The position numbers were made by a program, and so were the translations under genes. A DNA stretch of 64,000 nt from Ambrosia x helenae (lineage: Eukaryota > Streptophyta > Magnoliopsida > Asterales > Asteraceae), in NCBI GenBank assembly GCA_030844895.1, contig CM061229.1, forward strand, positions 109,366,975 to 109,430,974, given 5' to 3'. The notes under the pieces are model-generated. The model did no database searches, was not told where the DNA came from, and saw only the letters and a list, made by a program, of their open reading frames with translations. Of the stretch, positions 21,731 to 32,060 are shown one piece after another; position 1 is the first letter of the stretch, and each line of letters begins with the position of its first letter.

Positions 21731-23776
21731 TTATTTGCACCGGATTAAAACTTATTTGCACCTATCTACAGCTCGTAGAGGCCTCTACGAGCTGTAGAGG
21801 AAACTCTGCTGCTCGTAGAGGTCTCTACTGCTCGTAGAGAACTATGTCAGATGTGGTCCACACTTGCCAATCATTGACAATCATTTAATGATATCTCTAC
21901 TGCTCGTAGAGGCCTATACGAGCAGTAGAGTTTCCTTGAATTTTTTTCCATCGTGCATGGAACTGAATGCTTTTTAAACTTTTTAATGTCCTCTACAGCT
22001 AGTATTAGTCTATACGAGCAGTAGAGTTAATATATTTCAGTAAAAAACTAGCTTGTAGAGGAGCTCTATGACTCGTAGAAGTATCCTCTACGACTAGTAG
22101 AGGTCTCTACTGGTCGTAGAGAAACAAATATTAAAAAAATAATTATTTTTATTATTATAAATTATACTATTAGAAAAAAATAAAAAATAAAATAAAATAA
22201 AATAAAAATGTGTGTTATTCTACGACTAGTAGAGGCCTCTACTGGTAGTAGAGAAAACCTCCACGAGCCATAGAGCTCATCTACGAGCTCCCAACATTGT
22301 TTCTCTACGAGTGGTAGAGGCCTCTACGCTCGTATCTGTTCCACCCTCTACCACTAGTAGAGACCCATACCACTCGTATATAAATACTCTACTGCCTGCA
22401 GAGGCCCATACGAGTGGTAGAAAACCTTTTTTTTTTTCTTAGTTTTGTTTGTTAATTTTATGTATGTTATTTGAGGTTTTATAAAAAAAATTCCACTACT
22501 TGTTATATGTATGTCTTTGAAGATCATCTGGTCTGGCTTGTTACCATTAGTTCCTCTCTCTATAGTCGAGCTAGTAAAACGAGATATCCTATTGAAGTGA
22601 ACGTTCACAAAGATCGGGAAGTAGTAGCCGTAAATCTATCCACTCGTGTAGTTTTAGGCCGCAGATGTCTACTTTTCTTTAATATGGAATTCAAATAAGA
22701 TCCTAGAGTTTAACCACTGGGGGAGAGTGGGTGAGCTTGCTTTCGAAAGTTTACAGTTTCCCGGCTAAAAATCACCCGCTTGTTTACAGACTGAACTGAT
22801 CTATAAAAAAAGACAGAAGCGAGGAAAGGCCCCTTCGCTGCTCTCTCTGTTTTTTCCCTCGAGCGGGATTTGAACCCACGTCCGACTACCTGTTGAACTA
22901 TAAAAGAGGCCGCTCTACCGCTGAGCTACCGAGGTGGGGCTTAAGACGGGAAATCTAAATCGGCACACGCTTTTTATAATATATAACAAGTAGTGGAATT
23001 TTTTTTTTTATAAAACCTCAAATAACATACATAAAATTAACAAACAAAACAAAAAAAAAAAAGGTTTTTCTACCACTCGTATGGGCCTCTGCAGGCAGTA
23101 AAGTATTTATATACGAGTGGTATGGGTCTCTACTAGTGGTAGAGGGTGGAACAGATACGAGCGTTGAGGCCTCTACCACTCATAGAGAAACAATGTTGGG
23201 AGCTCGTAGATGAGCTCTATGGCTCGTGGAGGTTTTCTCTACTACCAGTAGAGGCCTCTACTAGTCGTAGAATAACACACATTTTTATTTTATTTTATTT
23301 TTTATTTTTTTCTAATAGTATAATTTATAATAATAAAAATAATTATTTTTTTAATATTTGTTTCTCTACAACCAGTAGAGACCTCTACTAGTCGTAGAGG
23401 ATACTTCTACGAGTCATAGAGCTCCTCTACAAGCTAGTTTTTTACTGAATTATATTAACTCTACTGCTCGTATAGACCAATACTAGCTGTAGAGGATATT
23501 AAAAAGTTTAAAAAGCATTCAGTTCCATGCACGATGGAAAAAAATTCAAGGAAACTCTACTGCTCGTATAGGCCTCTACGAGCAGTAGAGGTATCATTAA
23601 ATGATTGTCAATGATTGCAAGTGTGGACCACATCTGACATAGTTCTCTACGAGCAGTAGAGATCTCTACGAGCAGTAGAGATCTCTACGAGCAGCAGAGT
23701 TTCCTCTACTGCTCGTAGAGGCCTCTACGAGCAGTAGAGTTGTCTAAAACCCTAAAAAAGCCTCCGGTGCAAATAA
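21731..23776. mobile_element. Giant fold-back element with ~780-bp inverted arms
   Basis: The left arm (21731-22508) and right arm (22981-23776) are imperfect reverse complements. They meet at CTTGTTATAT and its complement. The outer ends share TTATTTGCACCGGA. Large parts of the arms consist of degenerate copies of a palindromic word close to CTCTACGAGCAGTAGAG. The 472-bp loop is unique sequence. No transposase is present, and no clear target duplication was found at the outer ends. It resembles plant fold-back or MULE-type non-autonomous elements, but the class is not certain. Confidence 0.85.
22857..22934 (-). tRNA. tRNA-like sequence in the fold-back loop (probable pseudo-tRNA)
   Basis: The minus strand shows a D arm (GCTC-AGCGGTA-GAGC), a T arm (GTGGG-TTCAAAT-CCCGC) and a partial acceptor stem (CCTCG with CGAGG). 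The stretch between them is too long, and I could not form a normal five-base anticodon stem, so no anticodon is assigned. The T-loop TTCAAAT is of organellar or bacterial type. It may be a degenerate organelle-derived tRNA, or a coincidental match in a captured segment. Confidence 0.45.
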
Positions 23777-24407
23777 CATCACCCTTAAACAAACCATTTG
23801 CTTGATAACGTGTCACCTTTTCCATTCAATTTTCTTCTAGAACCTTTTGTTTTTATCGTTTGTTTGATTTTTCTCGTTTGTTTGATTTTTGTGCCCTTGG
23901 CCTTTGATACCTTTGGCTCATTGGCACCGGAGGCTACCCGTTTCCTGACCAGGGTCCAACGGGTTATTCATAGTAGTGTATCGGCTCCGGGTGGGCAGGG
24001 TTACGTTTTTAGTAGATTAGGATTTGCTATTCAGAAAGGGGTGGCGGCGCAGCTTGTTGCTCGCCTGCCCGTTATCTTGATGTAATTTTCCTTGTTCTGG
24101 AATGAAAGAAGTTTATTTTGATTTTTCTCTTGAAATGTTTGGGTGGTTGTAGGTGAAATGTTAACTTAATAATGTGAAACCAAGTTCATTACAGTTGTAT
24201 TATCTTCTTATATAGCTGATTAAATATGTGAACTTAAAAAAATATTCAGACGTCACAAAAATCACAATAATTAGAAATTTACAACCTTCTAAACAAAAAT
24301 ATGTGGCTTTATCAATATAAAAGAAAATAGATAATGTCACTCAAACTTTTATAAAGGTGAAAGACAAAAAATAGAGTCCAAACTTTTACAACAAAAGTAT
24401 ATCGTTG
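23777..24407. other. Noncoding spacer
   Basis: No gene is supported. A short open frame of 95 codons starts at 23798 but has no recognised motif. Confidence 0.45.
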
Positions 24408-25223
24408 TGTTTGGTATGATGGAATGAAATGGGTCATTACAAGGTAATGAAAAATAGCGTGTTTGGTTGGTCAAATTAATGGAATCACCCATTCCACAAG
24501 GCATTCCATTCCTTCAAAACCATTTCATCCACCCATGCTTTTTTTTCATTTCATCTCTCATTCAATCTTCATTAACAACACCATAAGCCACCATCCACCA
24601 CCACCAACACTAACCACCATCGTCACCACCCACCACCACCATCGTCACCACCCACCACCGCTGCCACCACCACCGCTGCCACCACCACCCTCCACCGCCG
24701 TCACCACCCACCACCGCCTCCCACCACCAACACCGTCGCGTACCACCGATGCCACTACCACCCACCACCATCGTCACCACCCACCACTGTCGCCGCCACC
24801 CACTACCTCTTGTTGCCTCGTCGCTCACTCACCCTGAAAAGGACCTTGGGTCTTTATAAGTGTTTGGAAAATTATGACTATTGGAATAGTTAATAACTGT
24901 TCATGTCACTTTGTTTTTTGTTCAGAATGTATATATAGGACCCACCACTATCTCCCACCACCAACATCGTCGCCTACCATCGATGCCACTACCACCCACC
25001 ATCACCGCCACTAACCACCACCCACCACCGCTACTCACCGCCGATTTTATTCCTTCGTCTTTTCCTGCCTATCCAACAACACAAAGTAATGTTTTATTTC
25101 ATTCCCACATTGCAACCAAACAAGACATGGAATGGTAATGATCCATTCCATTCCATTACCTTGTCCATTCCATTACCTCGTCCATTCCATTTCCTCATCC
25201 ATTCCATTACCACATACCAAACA
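24408..25223. mobile_element. MITE-like element with TGTTTGGTATG ends
   Basis: The left end TGTTTGGTATG (24408-24418) is inverted at 25213-25223, and both ends are followed inward by GGAATG/CATTCC repeats. The interior is a CCACCACC-rich minisatellite (about 24590-24800 and 24945-25045). A related sequence with similar ends occurs at about 47190-47385. No target duplication was confirmed. Long open frames here are artefacts of the CCACC repeats. Confidence 0.5.
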
Positions 25224-25229
25224 GACCCT

Positions 25230-25886
25230 ATATATTTTGTAGAGTTAATTACCGAAACCGTCCATGTGGTTTGGGCTAATATGTCACTCCAGTCTAAACT
25301 TTTAAAACTTGCTTGAACAGTCCCTGAATTTTGAAGAAATAGGTCAAAACAGTCCAAAGACTTAACCCAGTTAACTTTCTATCGTTAAGTCAGGGGCAAA
25401 TTGGTCAAGTCACCACAAATTTCCCCATTTAACCCCTTTCCAAACCCTAATTCAAGAAATACTCAAATAAATTGCAATTCTGACATTAACATAGATAATA
25501 ACAGTGGGTGCATTCCCAAATATACCTTTACTATGAACCATATTCTGTTCTGGCATTACTAATACAGCAGTACCTACCTGGGGTGCTGAATTCAATCAAT
25601 ATAATTGGTTGGAGGGAAGTTATGAGCTGATGGATAGGGCAATTGACTTGACCCATCTTCATCGTTTTAGACAGGTTAACAATTACGTACTTGGAAATTG
25701 GTACAGGCGGTTAGCGACTGATTTACTATGATTGTCTTCAACTAATCTGTATAAGGCTCTAGTGCTTGCAGAGGTGTTCCGAATGGCACTGAGGGATCGA
25801 GAATCCTCTGCTCCAACTGCCTTGATGTTGATCACAAAAACAGGGTATTACATATCTTGCTATTGTATAACATCTGTGCTCATTTA

Positions 25887-25946
<60 letters not shown>

Positions 25947-26036
25947 TAATAAACTAAATACAGTGAACGGTGTGGATAATAATTAACGAGTTCCGGTGAC
26001 CCAACCTACCTGTTATCCTTTCATCCTTGTTAATTG

Positions 26037-26092
<56 letters not shown>

Positions 26093-26387
26093 GTTTATTA
26101 TTGTTGGGTTTTTGATAATGTTTGTTGGAGGGTATGGAGATGTAGAGGCGATTAAATGGTGTGGATAATAATTATTGGAACCTGCAATCCAATTGGGGCA
26201 AAGATGGTACTAATGGTAGTGATGATTGGAATTTAAGGCAGAAACACAGAGACAGAAAGAACAGAAGGATGAGGGGTAAAAGGTGAAGATGGTGGTGGGT
26301 GGTATAGGTTGAAGAAGATGAGGTGTGTGGTGGGTCCCACTTCACGGCCGGAGAAGATGACCGGGGCCGATCATCCTCCTCTCGTAA

Positions 26388-26423
<36 letters not shown>

Positions 26424-26724
26424 CTTTCTCTCTCTTCTCTCCCCTTCTGTCTCTTATGATTTGTGTACAGGATGTAGTGCAGGAACTTGTGTGAGTGAGT
26501 GGGGGAAGAATGGACTTGGGGAAGAAGACAAATTTATAGGTGACTTGACCAATTTGCCCCTGACTTCACGACAGAAAGTTAACTGGGTTTAAGTCTTTGG
26601 ACTGTTTTGGCTTATTTCTTCAAAAGTCGGGGACTATTCAAGCAATTTTAAAAAGTTTGGACTAAAGTGGCATATTGGCCCAAACAATAGGGATAGTTTT
26701 GGTAATTAACTCTAAAGAAAATAT
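25230..26724. mobile_element. Long-TIR non-autonomous element
   Basis: About 190 bp at the left end (from the AGAGTTAATTACC core at 25241) is repeated inverted at the right end (to GGTAATTAACTCT, ending 26713), with moderate divergence. The arms contain phrases such as GGTTTGGGCTAATATG and its complement. The interior holds two ATT/TTA microsatellites (25887-25945, 26036-26090), a CT repeat (26390-26417) and unrecognised sequence. The structure is like MULE-type elements with long TIRs. No transposase is present. Confidence 0.65.
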
Positions 26725-27163
26725 ATATATTTTTTTTTTGCAAACTGAGAACACTTGGTTGGGGTTCATAGTTTCATACCTTTGTTATAATTGTGTCACC
26801 ACACTACAATTATCTTTTTCTGGAAAACTAGCATAAGTTTGAGGTTTTGCTTTACACGTTGCATCAACGCAACTTGGCAAGAAGCTGTTGTTTCGATCTA
26901 TTTACTTATGAGCGAGCCAACTGGATAATGTTTTAAATCTAACAAGCCAAACTCATAAAAAACATACATAGTTTAAGATAAATGTATGAGGGGCAGCTCA
27001 AGAAATAAAGCAAAGGCACTAGCTCCCACTTCTCTTTAGCCTCAAATTGTTAGCAAAATAAAGGAAAAATCATATTTAGGTGACTTGGGCTTTTTGATTT
27101 TTAGCATTGGAGTTTCTATAATTATGCATACAAATGATATATAAATCATATAATCAAAAGCAA

Positions 27164-27219
<56 letters not shown>

Positions 27220-27237
27220 TGATGATAATAATAATAA
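26725..27237. other. Spacer with (AAT)n microsatellite
   Basis: No gene is seen. An (AAT)n tract of about 70 bp at 27165-27237 directly abuts the putative 5' end of the small Helitron. Confidence 0.5.
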
Positions 27238-27762
27238 TCTATAACTTATAATAAAAGAATTGAAGATTGATAAGTTGTCATTCAATGAAGGCCTAAGAAA
27301 GCCATTTTAATGACATGACATTCAAGGAGACATTCTTCTCCTTGAGTGTGTCATGTGTCATGCCATTTGGCAAATAAAAAAAAATAATATAAAACCTAAT
27401 CTACTAAATTTAAATTGAGTTATTTTAGGAAAAAAGAATTTAAAAACAAATTTAAATTTTACTCTCTCATGTTTCCTCTCATAACTTTTAAACTTTAATA
27501 TCTTTCATATACGAGATTTTTTAAAGAAAAAAATTACACCAAATTAACGAGCGTTTTATTATCTTTCCAACGAGTACCATAGTGCTATATAAAAAACAAA
27601 GAAAAAAAACGACTATTTTTTGTAACCCGACAGATATTGTGTCAGGTTTGGAATTAGTTTAAAAAATTGTGGGTTTGGATCGGGCCTGGGATTAGGTGAT
27701 ACCCGACCCAATTACCTTTTTTTATATTAGAATATGATAACTTATGGCAGAGATTTGTTTAA

Positions 27763-27802
<40 letters not shown>

Positions 27803-28001
27803 TTCATTAATCATATATTGGCAAGTCATTAATTATGTTGTCATATTAGATATTTTATTATGTCATATTAGATATTTCAACCCGGGACGCTCTCCAACAG
27901 GTAATTGCTATATAGATGCCATTTTTATAGTTTAGATACTTCTAATTTTATTCATTTTATTTAGATTTCTCAACCCGTGACGCTCCCGGGGTATAAGCTA
28001 G
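27238..28001 (+). mobile_element. Candidate non-autonomous Helitron A
   Basis: It begins TCTATAACTTATAATAAAAG after an A and ends with a CCCG/CGGG hairpin, then GTATAAGCTAG followed by T. That fits Helitron insertion between A and T with no target duplication, a 5' TC and a 3' CTAG. It is 764 bp and noncoding, with an internal (AAT)n tract at 27761-27801 and a second GGGACGC hairpin motif near 27885. Confidence 0.55.
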
Positions 28002-28374
28002 TATAATAATAATAAATGAAAGAAAGGTCTTAATTTTATTATCCACTTCGAGCTTCAAATATTTTGAGATGGGCTTACAAGCAATAAGTTTCAAGATCAA
28101 AAGATTCAGTATATCTTTATTGGATAAAGGCTTAATTATGAATTGCCTGTGGCCTGCTTCCACATGCTCCATGGAATTGGAATTGCCTGTATCATAGATG
28201 AATAGAATTAAGTCAGGTTAATATGTCATTGTATAAACAACATGTATGTAGATTGATAATGGAAACTGAAATACTAGAAATATACTTAAATTGTTTTCAT
28301 AAGCCTCACTAAAGACGCTAAGGGTCGGCCCGACCCAAGTATATTTCTAGTATCTTTTTTCTCATTTGCACAAA
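28002..28374. other. Noncoding spacer
   Basis: Nothing recognised; AT-rich flank of the LTR element. Confidence 0.45.
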
Positions 28375-28379
28375 AATAC

Positions 28380-28813
28380 TGAAGAAACATGTACCTGTAC
28401 AGGTAGATATTCCGTCGATGATGATGAACAGGACCACACATCGTCTTCTTCGTTTCCAAGATCCAGATCTGCAACAAGAAAAAAGGAAAAGAAAGAGGGA
28501 AGGAGGCGACTGCCAGGAGTTTCCTCCCATCACAGACACAAAAAGTGTGATAGGCTCCAACCTGTTCCCTAGGGTTAGAGGTGAACCTATTAAATAGGGA
28601 ACTAATGGGCCACCATCACAGACCCCTAACTATATGGGCACATAGCCCATTGGCACCAAGCCCAGTTAGGGGGTTGCCTCCATAAAGCCCTCAGCCCAGT
28701 AAGATTAATACAAGCTACATTGCGATGGGCCTCGCTATTGGGTTAATAATATATATTAGTAAAAATAACGTCAGGTGTTGACCGGCTTGACCGAGCCGGG
28801 ACATACCTCGTCA
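28380..28813 (-). repeat. 3' LTR of the non-autonomous element
   Basis: On the minus strand it starts TGACGAGGTATGTCCC and ends TACATGTTTCTTCA. It is preceded by the PPT. Confidence 0.92.
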
Positions 28814-29199
28814 TGTCCCCCCAGTCTAGTATCATGATTAAGATGATGGTGCTAGACTAGAAGAAACTCGTAGTACTATAGTAGATATAGTCTCATCAAA
28901 TAAGTTATGATGGAATCAGGCGGCGCGCGACAAATGTTTGGTTAATAAACTGTATATCCGTGTTTTTTATTTGTTCTTCGAGTACGCATATGGGTAGTAT
29001 GCTGAATTACAGCGTTTTAGGGCGTCTTAAGGTTTGAAATGCGATGGCGGCTCTAAGATTGAATGTACTCGAGCATGAGTATTCTGACTACCAATGCACG
29101 CAGTCTGGATAATATAGTACAACTTGCGCGCGCGATGTCATTCGTATTGTTTGATGCAATATAACTTGTGCACATTCGAGGTGTCTTGTATATTGTTTA

Positions 29200-29300
29200 A
29201 TTTGTAAGTGTTGACTGGTTTGACTAGGGTTAACCCGTATCATACCTGGTCCTGCCCCCAGTCTGGTGTGATGGTCGACATTGAGTATGACGCCAGACTA
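29200..29300 (-). repeat. Diverged second copy of the LTR edge and PPT
   Basis: The block GTGTTGACTGGTTTGAC through CCCCCAGTCTGGTGTGATGG parallels the true LTR/PPT junction at 28780-28850 with many differences. It is a relic of an older or related LTR boundary inside the element. Confidence 0.5.
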
Positions 29301-30499
29301 AAGATGTTGTCAAAGGAATGAAAAATTGGATTCATGCGAATCAGGCCAAACATATTATGGTGTGACATCCAGCTCGGATTACCCGGTTCATCAGAGAATT
29401 GTGAGATTAATCTATACCACACCTCATTAATTGGTAGGAGTATAAAAGTTACCCTTATGATTGCAACATAATGATGACAGGCCAAAACGACGCCCGACAG
29501 ACTGTTATATCCGAGTGTTATTCACTAGGTAGGATGTAGCCTGAACTTTGTTTTGCCGGACCCATTATTCGTTATCATCGGGTTTCTTTTTACCCTATTG
29601 AAAGCTTTGGTTTGTGGTAGCACGCAGACTTTGAACATTTAAGTAAGGTGCGTGATCCAGATCGAGACTTAGCTCTGACGTGTTGTCCAAAGTTTTGATT
29701 TTAGCTTTTTACTGTGGTGCATAGCGTAGCCAAATGTGGTGCTCGGCCTAATAATGATGTAGCGCGCATCAAGACGCGTTATGGCGCTGGGACACGCGTA
29801 TTCCGATTACCAAACGGCGTAAAGGACCTTGCTTGATTGTCAAAGTATTCTGTAAATTTCGTGTTGTGAATGGACGCTTGATGGCATATAAAGCGTTTTT
29901 CAACATGGTTGACATTATTGAACACGTGCATGAGTTATCAAATGGCGTTACCTGTCGCGCTTCATGGAGTGTTTATTTGACTCATAAAAGCCATTTATAA
30001 GGTCTATGGCCCGAAGTTCTCTTGTTCTAGTATTCTCATGGTGTAAATGGACTATGGTATTGACTAACAAAGTCAATCATATGCATGTAGCATGAATGAA
30101 CACTTTTTAAATGCAATAAAAACTTTTCTTATCACGCGTTAGCTTGCGGGGTGTTTGCGTACGTTTAACGTCATGCCATGGTGTGTGAAGCACTTACTCA
30201 ACACATGGTAATGTTTTATAAGAGTGTAGCGCGCATGAAGACTTGGTTGAAGTGATCCCGTGTTTCTCATGTCGCACTATTGCGTATGCTGTCTAAGAAA
30301 ACAAACACTCCCCATGCCCTCTTATCGAAGAAAATAGCCATTTTGTAATGCAATCTCATGAAAAGTAAACTGAACTCCATAATTGGTGTCTTGTTTGTAA
30401 TTCAATAAGTATGCGAGTATAATGGCGTGTGACGCGGTGACCAACAGATCGTTACGATTACATATTTTGGTGATCAACAGATCGAGTATTCAGGTGTAA

Positions 30500-30830
30500 T
30501 ACTTCTTGAGCTGCGCGACATTCCCAGTACGCGAGATGGGGTTTCCATCTAAGTGCGTTGGGGAGGAAGCACCGTTGCCCAAGTTCTCGGCGATAAGGTA
30601 GGGTCCTTCTCAGTCAGGTCCCATCCTTCCTTGAGGTTATGCCATGCTGGCTTCGTTATCGTGTATGACGTATTCGTCTACCTTAAAAGAATGTACCAGG
30701 TTACGTTCATCATAGCATTTTTCCAGGATATGTTTTTCCTTGTATTTGGCTTCATTGATGGCAATGATCTCACGCCATCCCTCCAACGCCTCCAGATTTT
30801 CTCAGAGTAGCTGGTTGTTATTGGTGTTAA
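30500..30830 (-). pseudogene. Gypsy integrase C-terminal relic 1
   Basis: In translation the minus strand shows WREIIAINEAKYKEKH, then YVIHDNEAS, EGPYLIAENLGNGA and NVAQLKKYYT. These are typical of the C-terminal region of Tat-lineage integrase, which binds DNA. Stops interrupt it, including one in place of the Trp expected before EGPY. Its orientation agrees with the minus-strand LTRs, so it is probably the decayed pol 3' end of this element's ancestor. Confidence 0.65.
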
Positions 30831-31323
30831 GAACCGACCGGTGGGATGTAGGAGGGCGATCGTGCGCATGCCTAGGGTAAACGTTGAAGTATGGTCCGCT
30901 TGAAGGCGATATAGCACAAGAGCGTATTAACAACGCAAATTAGGCATTAAATGATCCACACTTGCTCTCTGTCTAGGAGATTTCTGCGAATGTAGATGGC
31001 AAGGACATATCGGCGTTGAAGGAGATGCTAGCAGAATACACAGATTAGGAACAAGCGCCCCGTCAAGTGCCAAGTATAATGAAGCCCGTTGCTTTATGTT
31101 TGTCTGCCCTTCCCCCTTGTTTTTTGTATTTTCATTAAACACAAGTGCTCCGCCATATATGTTTAATTTTTATAATGTGAAGGGGTCGATATTGCCCTAC
31201 TCAAGTATAATTAAAGCTTGTCATTGCTATCTGACGTAAGCTCATTTTTTTGTTGGCAACAGGTCAGTGATTTAACCATTGTCTTGTCGACTTAACAACT
31301 GTTGGCGATAGTAAACGTGAACG

Positions 31324-31337
31324 TTGGCGCCGTCTGT
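31324..31337 (+). other. Second gypsy PBS-like site inside the element
   Basis: TTGGCGCCGTCTGT on the plus strand matches the tRNA-Asp-type PBS of Tat elements. It is in the opposite orientation to the flanking LTRs, which suggests an inverted relic of another element. Confidence 0.45.
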
Positions 31338-31914
31338 AATGAGCGTGTGCCTTAGGCGGTTACGCCGATTATAATAGTTTATGTTCCTACCGATGTGGCA
31401 GGAGTTGCCAATGTAGGCGTAGGTGCGCGTCACACTCCTGCAGAAGTGTGTGCTATGCTCGATGATCCTTAGAGGTCGTTTAGAGCGTTTTGTATTTCCC
31501 GTGGTGTGTATTTTTGTATACGTTTGGGACAAGTACTTGGTTTTTGAATCATAGTGGTTTTTGTATATCTTAAGATAAAGATATCCACTCTTAGCGCTGT
31601 AAAGTTCAGTAGCATTGCGGATTTTTGTCCGCCGCTAGTAGTAAATTGTAATGGATATGTTTTATCCGATTATGCTGCAGTGTAATTGCAGTTGTGTATT
31701 CATTTGTGATCTCTTGTAGTAAAGAGAATATGTTAGTGACTGTAATGTAGTCGTTATTCGAATGGTCTAGCCACTGCGTTATTGCAGTGGTTTAGAAAGT
31801 GCGATAGTGCAACATTCGTTTTCTTAAAAACGTTAAGGTTCATAAATGCATATGTGTCTTCTAATGATGATCAACAGATCGGTTCATTTTCCCATGTAGC
31901 ATTTTTTTTTCAAA

Positions 31915-32060
31915 TAGGCGGAATTTCACGTTCGCAGGATTGGCATTCCGTCCAGGTGCGCCAATGTCTGTGTGCCTTTACTAAGGCTTTTAGCTATTAG
32001 GTACGAGCCTTCCCAGTTGGGTCCCGGCTGGGGTTGTGCTCGCTTGGCTTCATTGTCACA
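31915..32060 (-). pseudogene. Gypsy integrase C-terminal relic 2
   Basis: The minus strand reads PGPNWEGSYLIAKSL followed by TLAHLDGMPILRT, the same integrase C-terminal segment as the relic at 30500-30830 but a different, separately decayed copy. Two copies of one pol segment in a single element imply duplication or recombination between related elements. Confidence 0.6.

Noticed and set aside
22471..22698. 75-codon frame crossing from the fold-back arm into the loop
   Set aside because: It starts in the repeat arm and has no recognised motif; kept only as part of the loop observation.
21731..23776. CRISPR-like array of short palindromic words
   Set aside because: The words are degenerate, without uniform spacers, and form two inverted arms in eukaryotic DNA; a fold-back transposon explains them.
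24463..24837. 124-codon His/Pro-rich frame
   Set aside because: It is read from a CCACCACC minisatellite in a MITE; composition is explained by the repeat.
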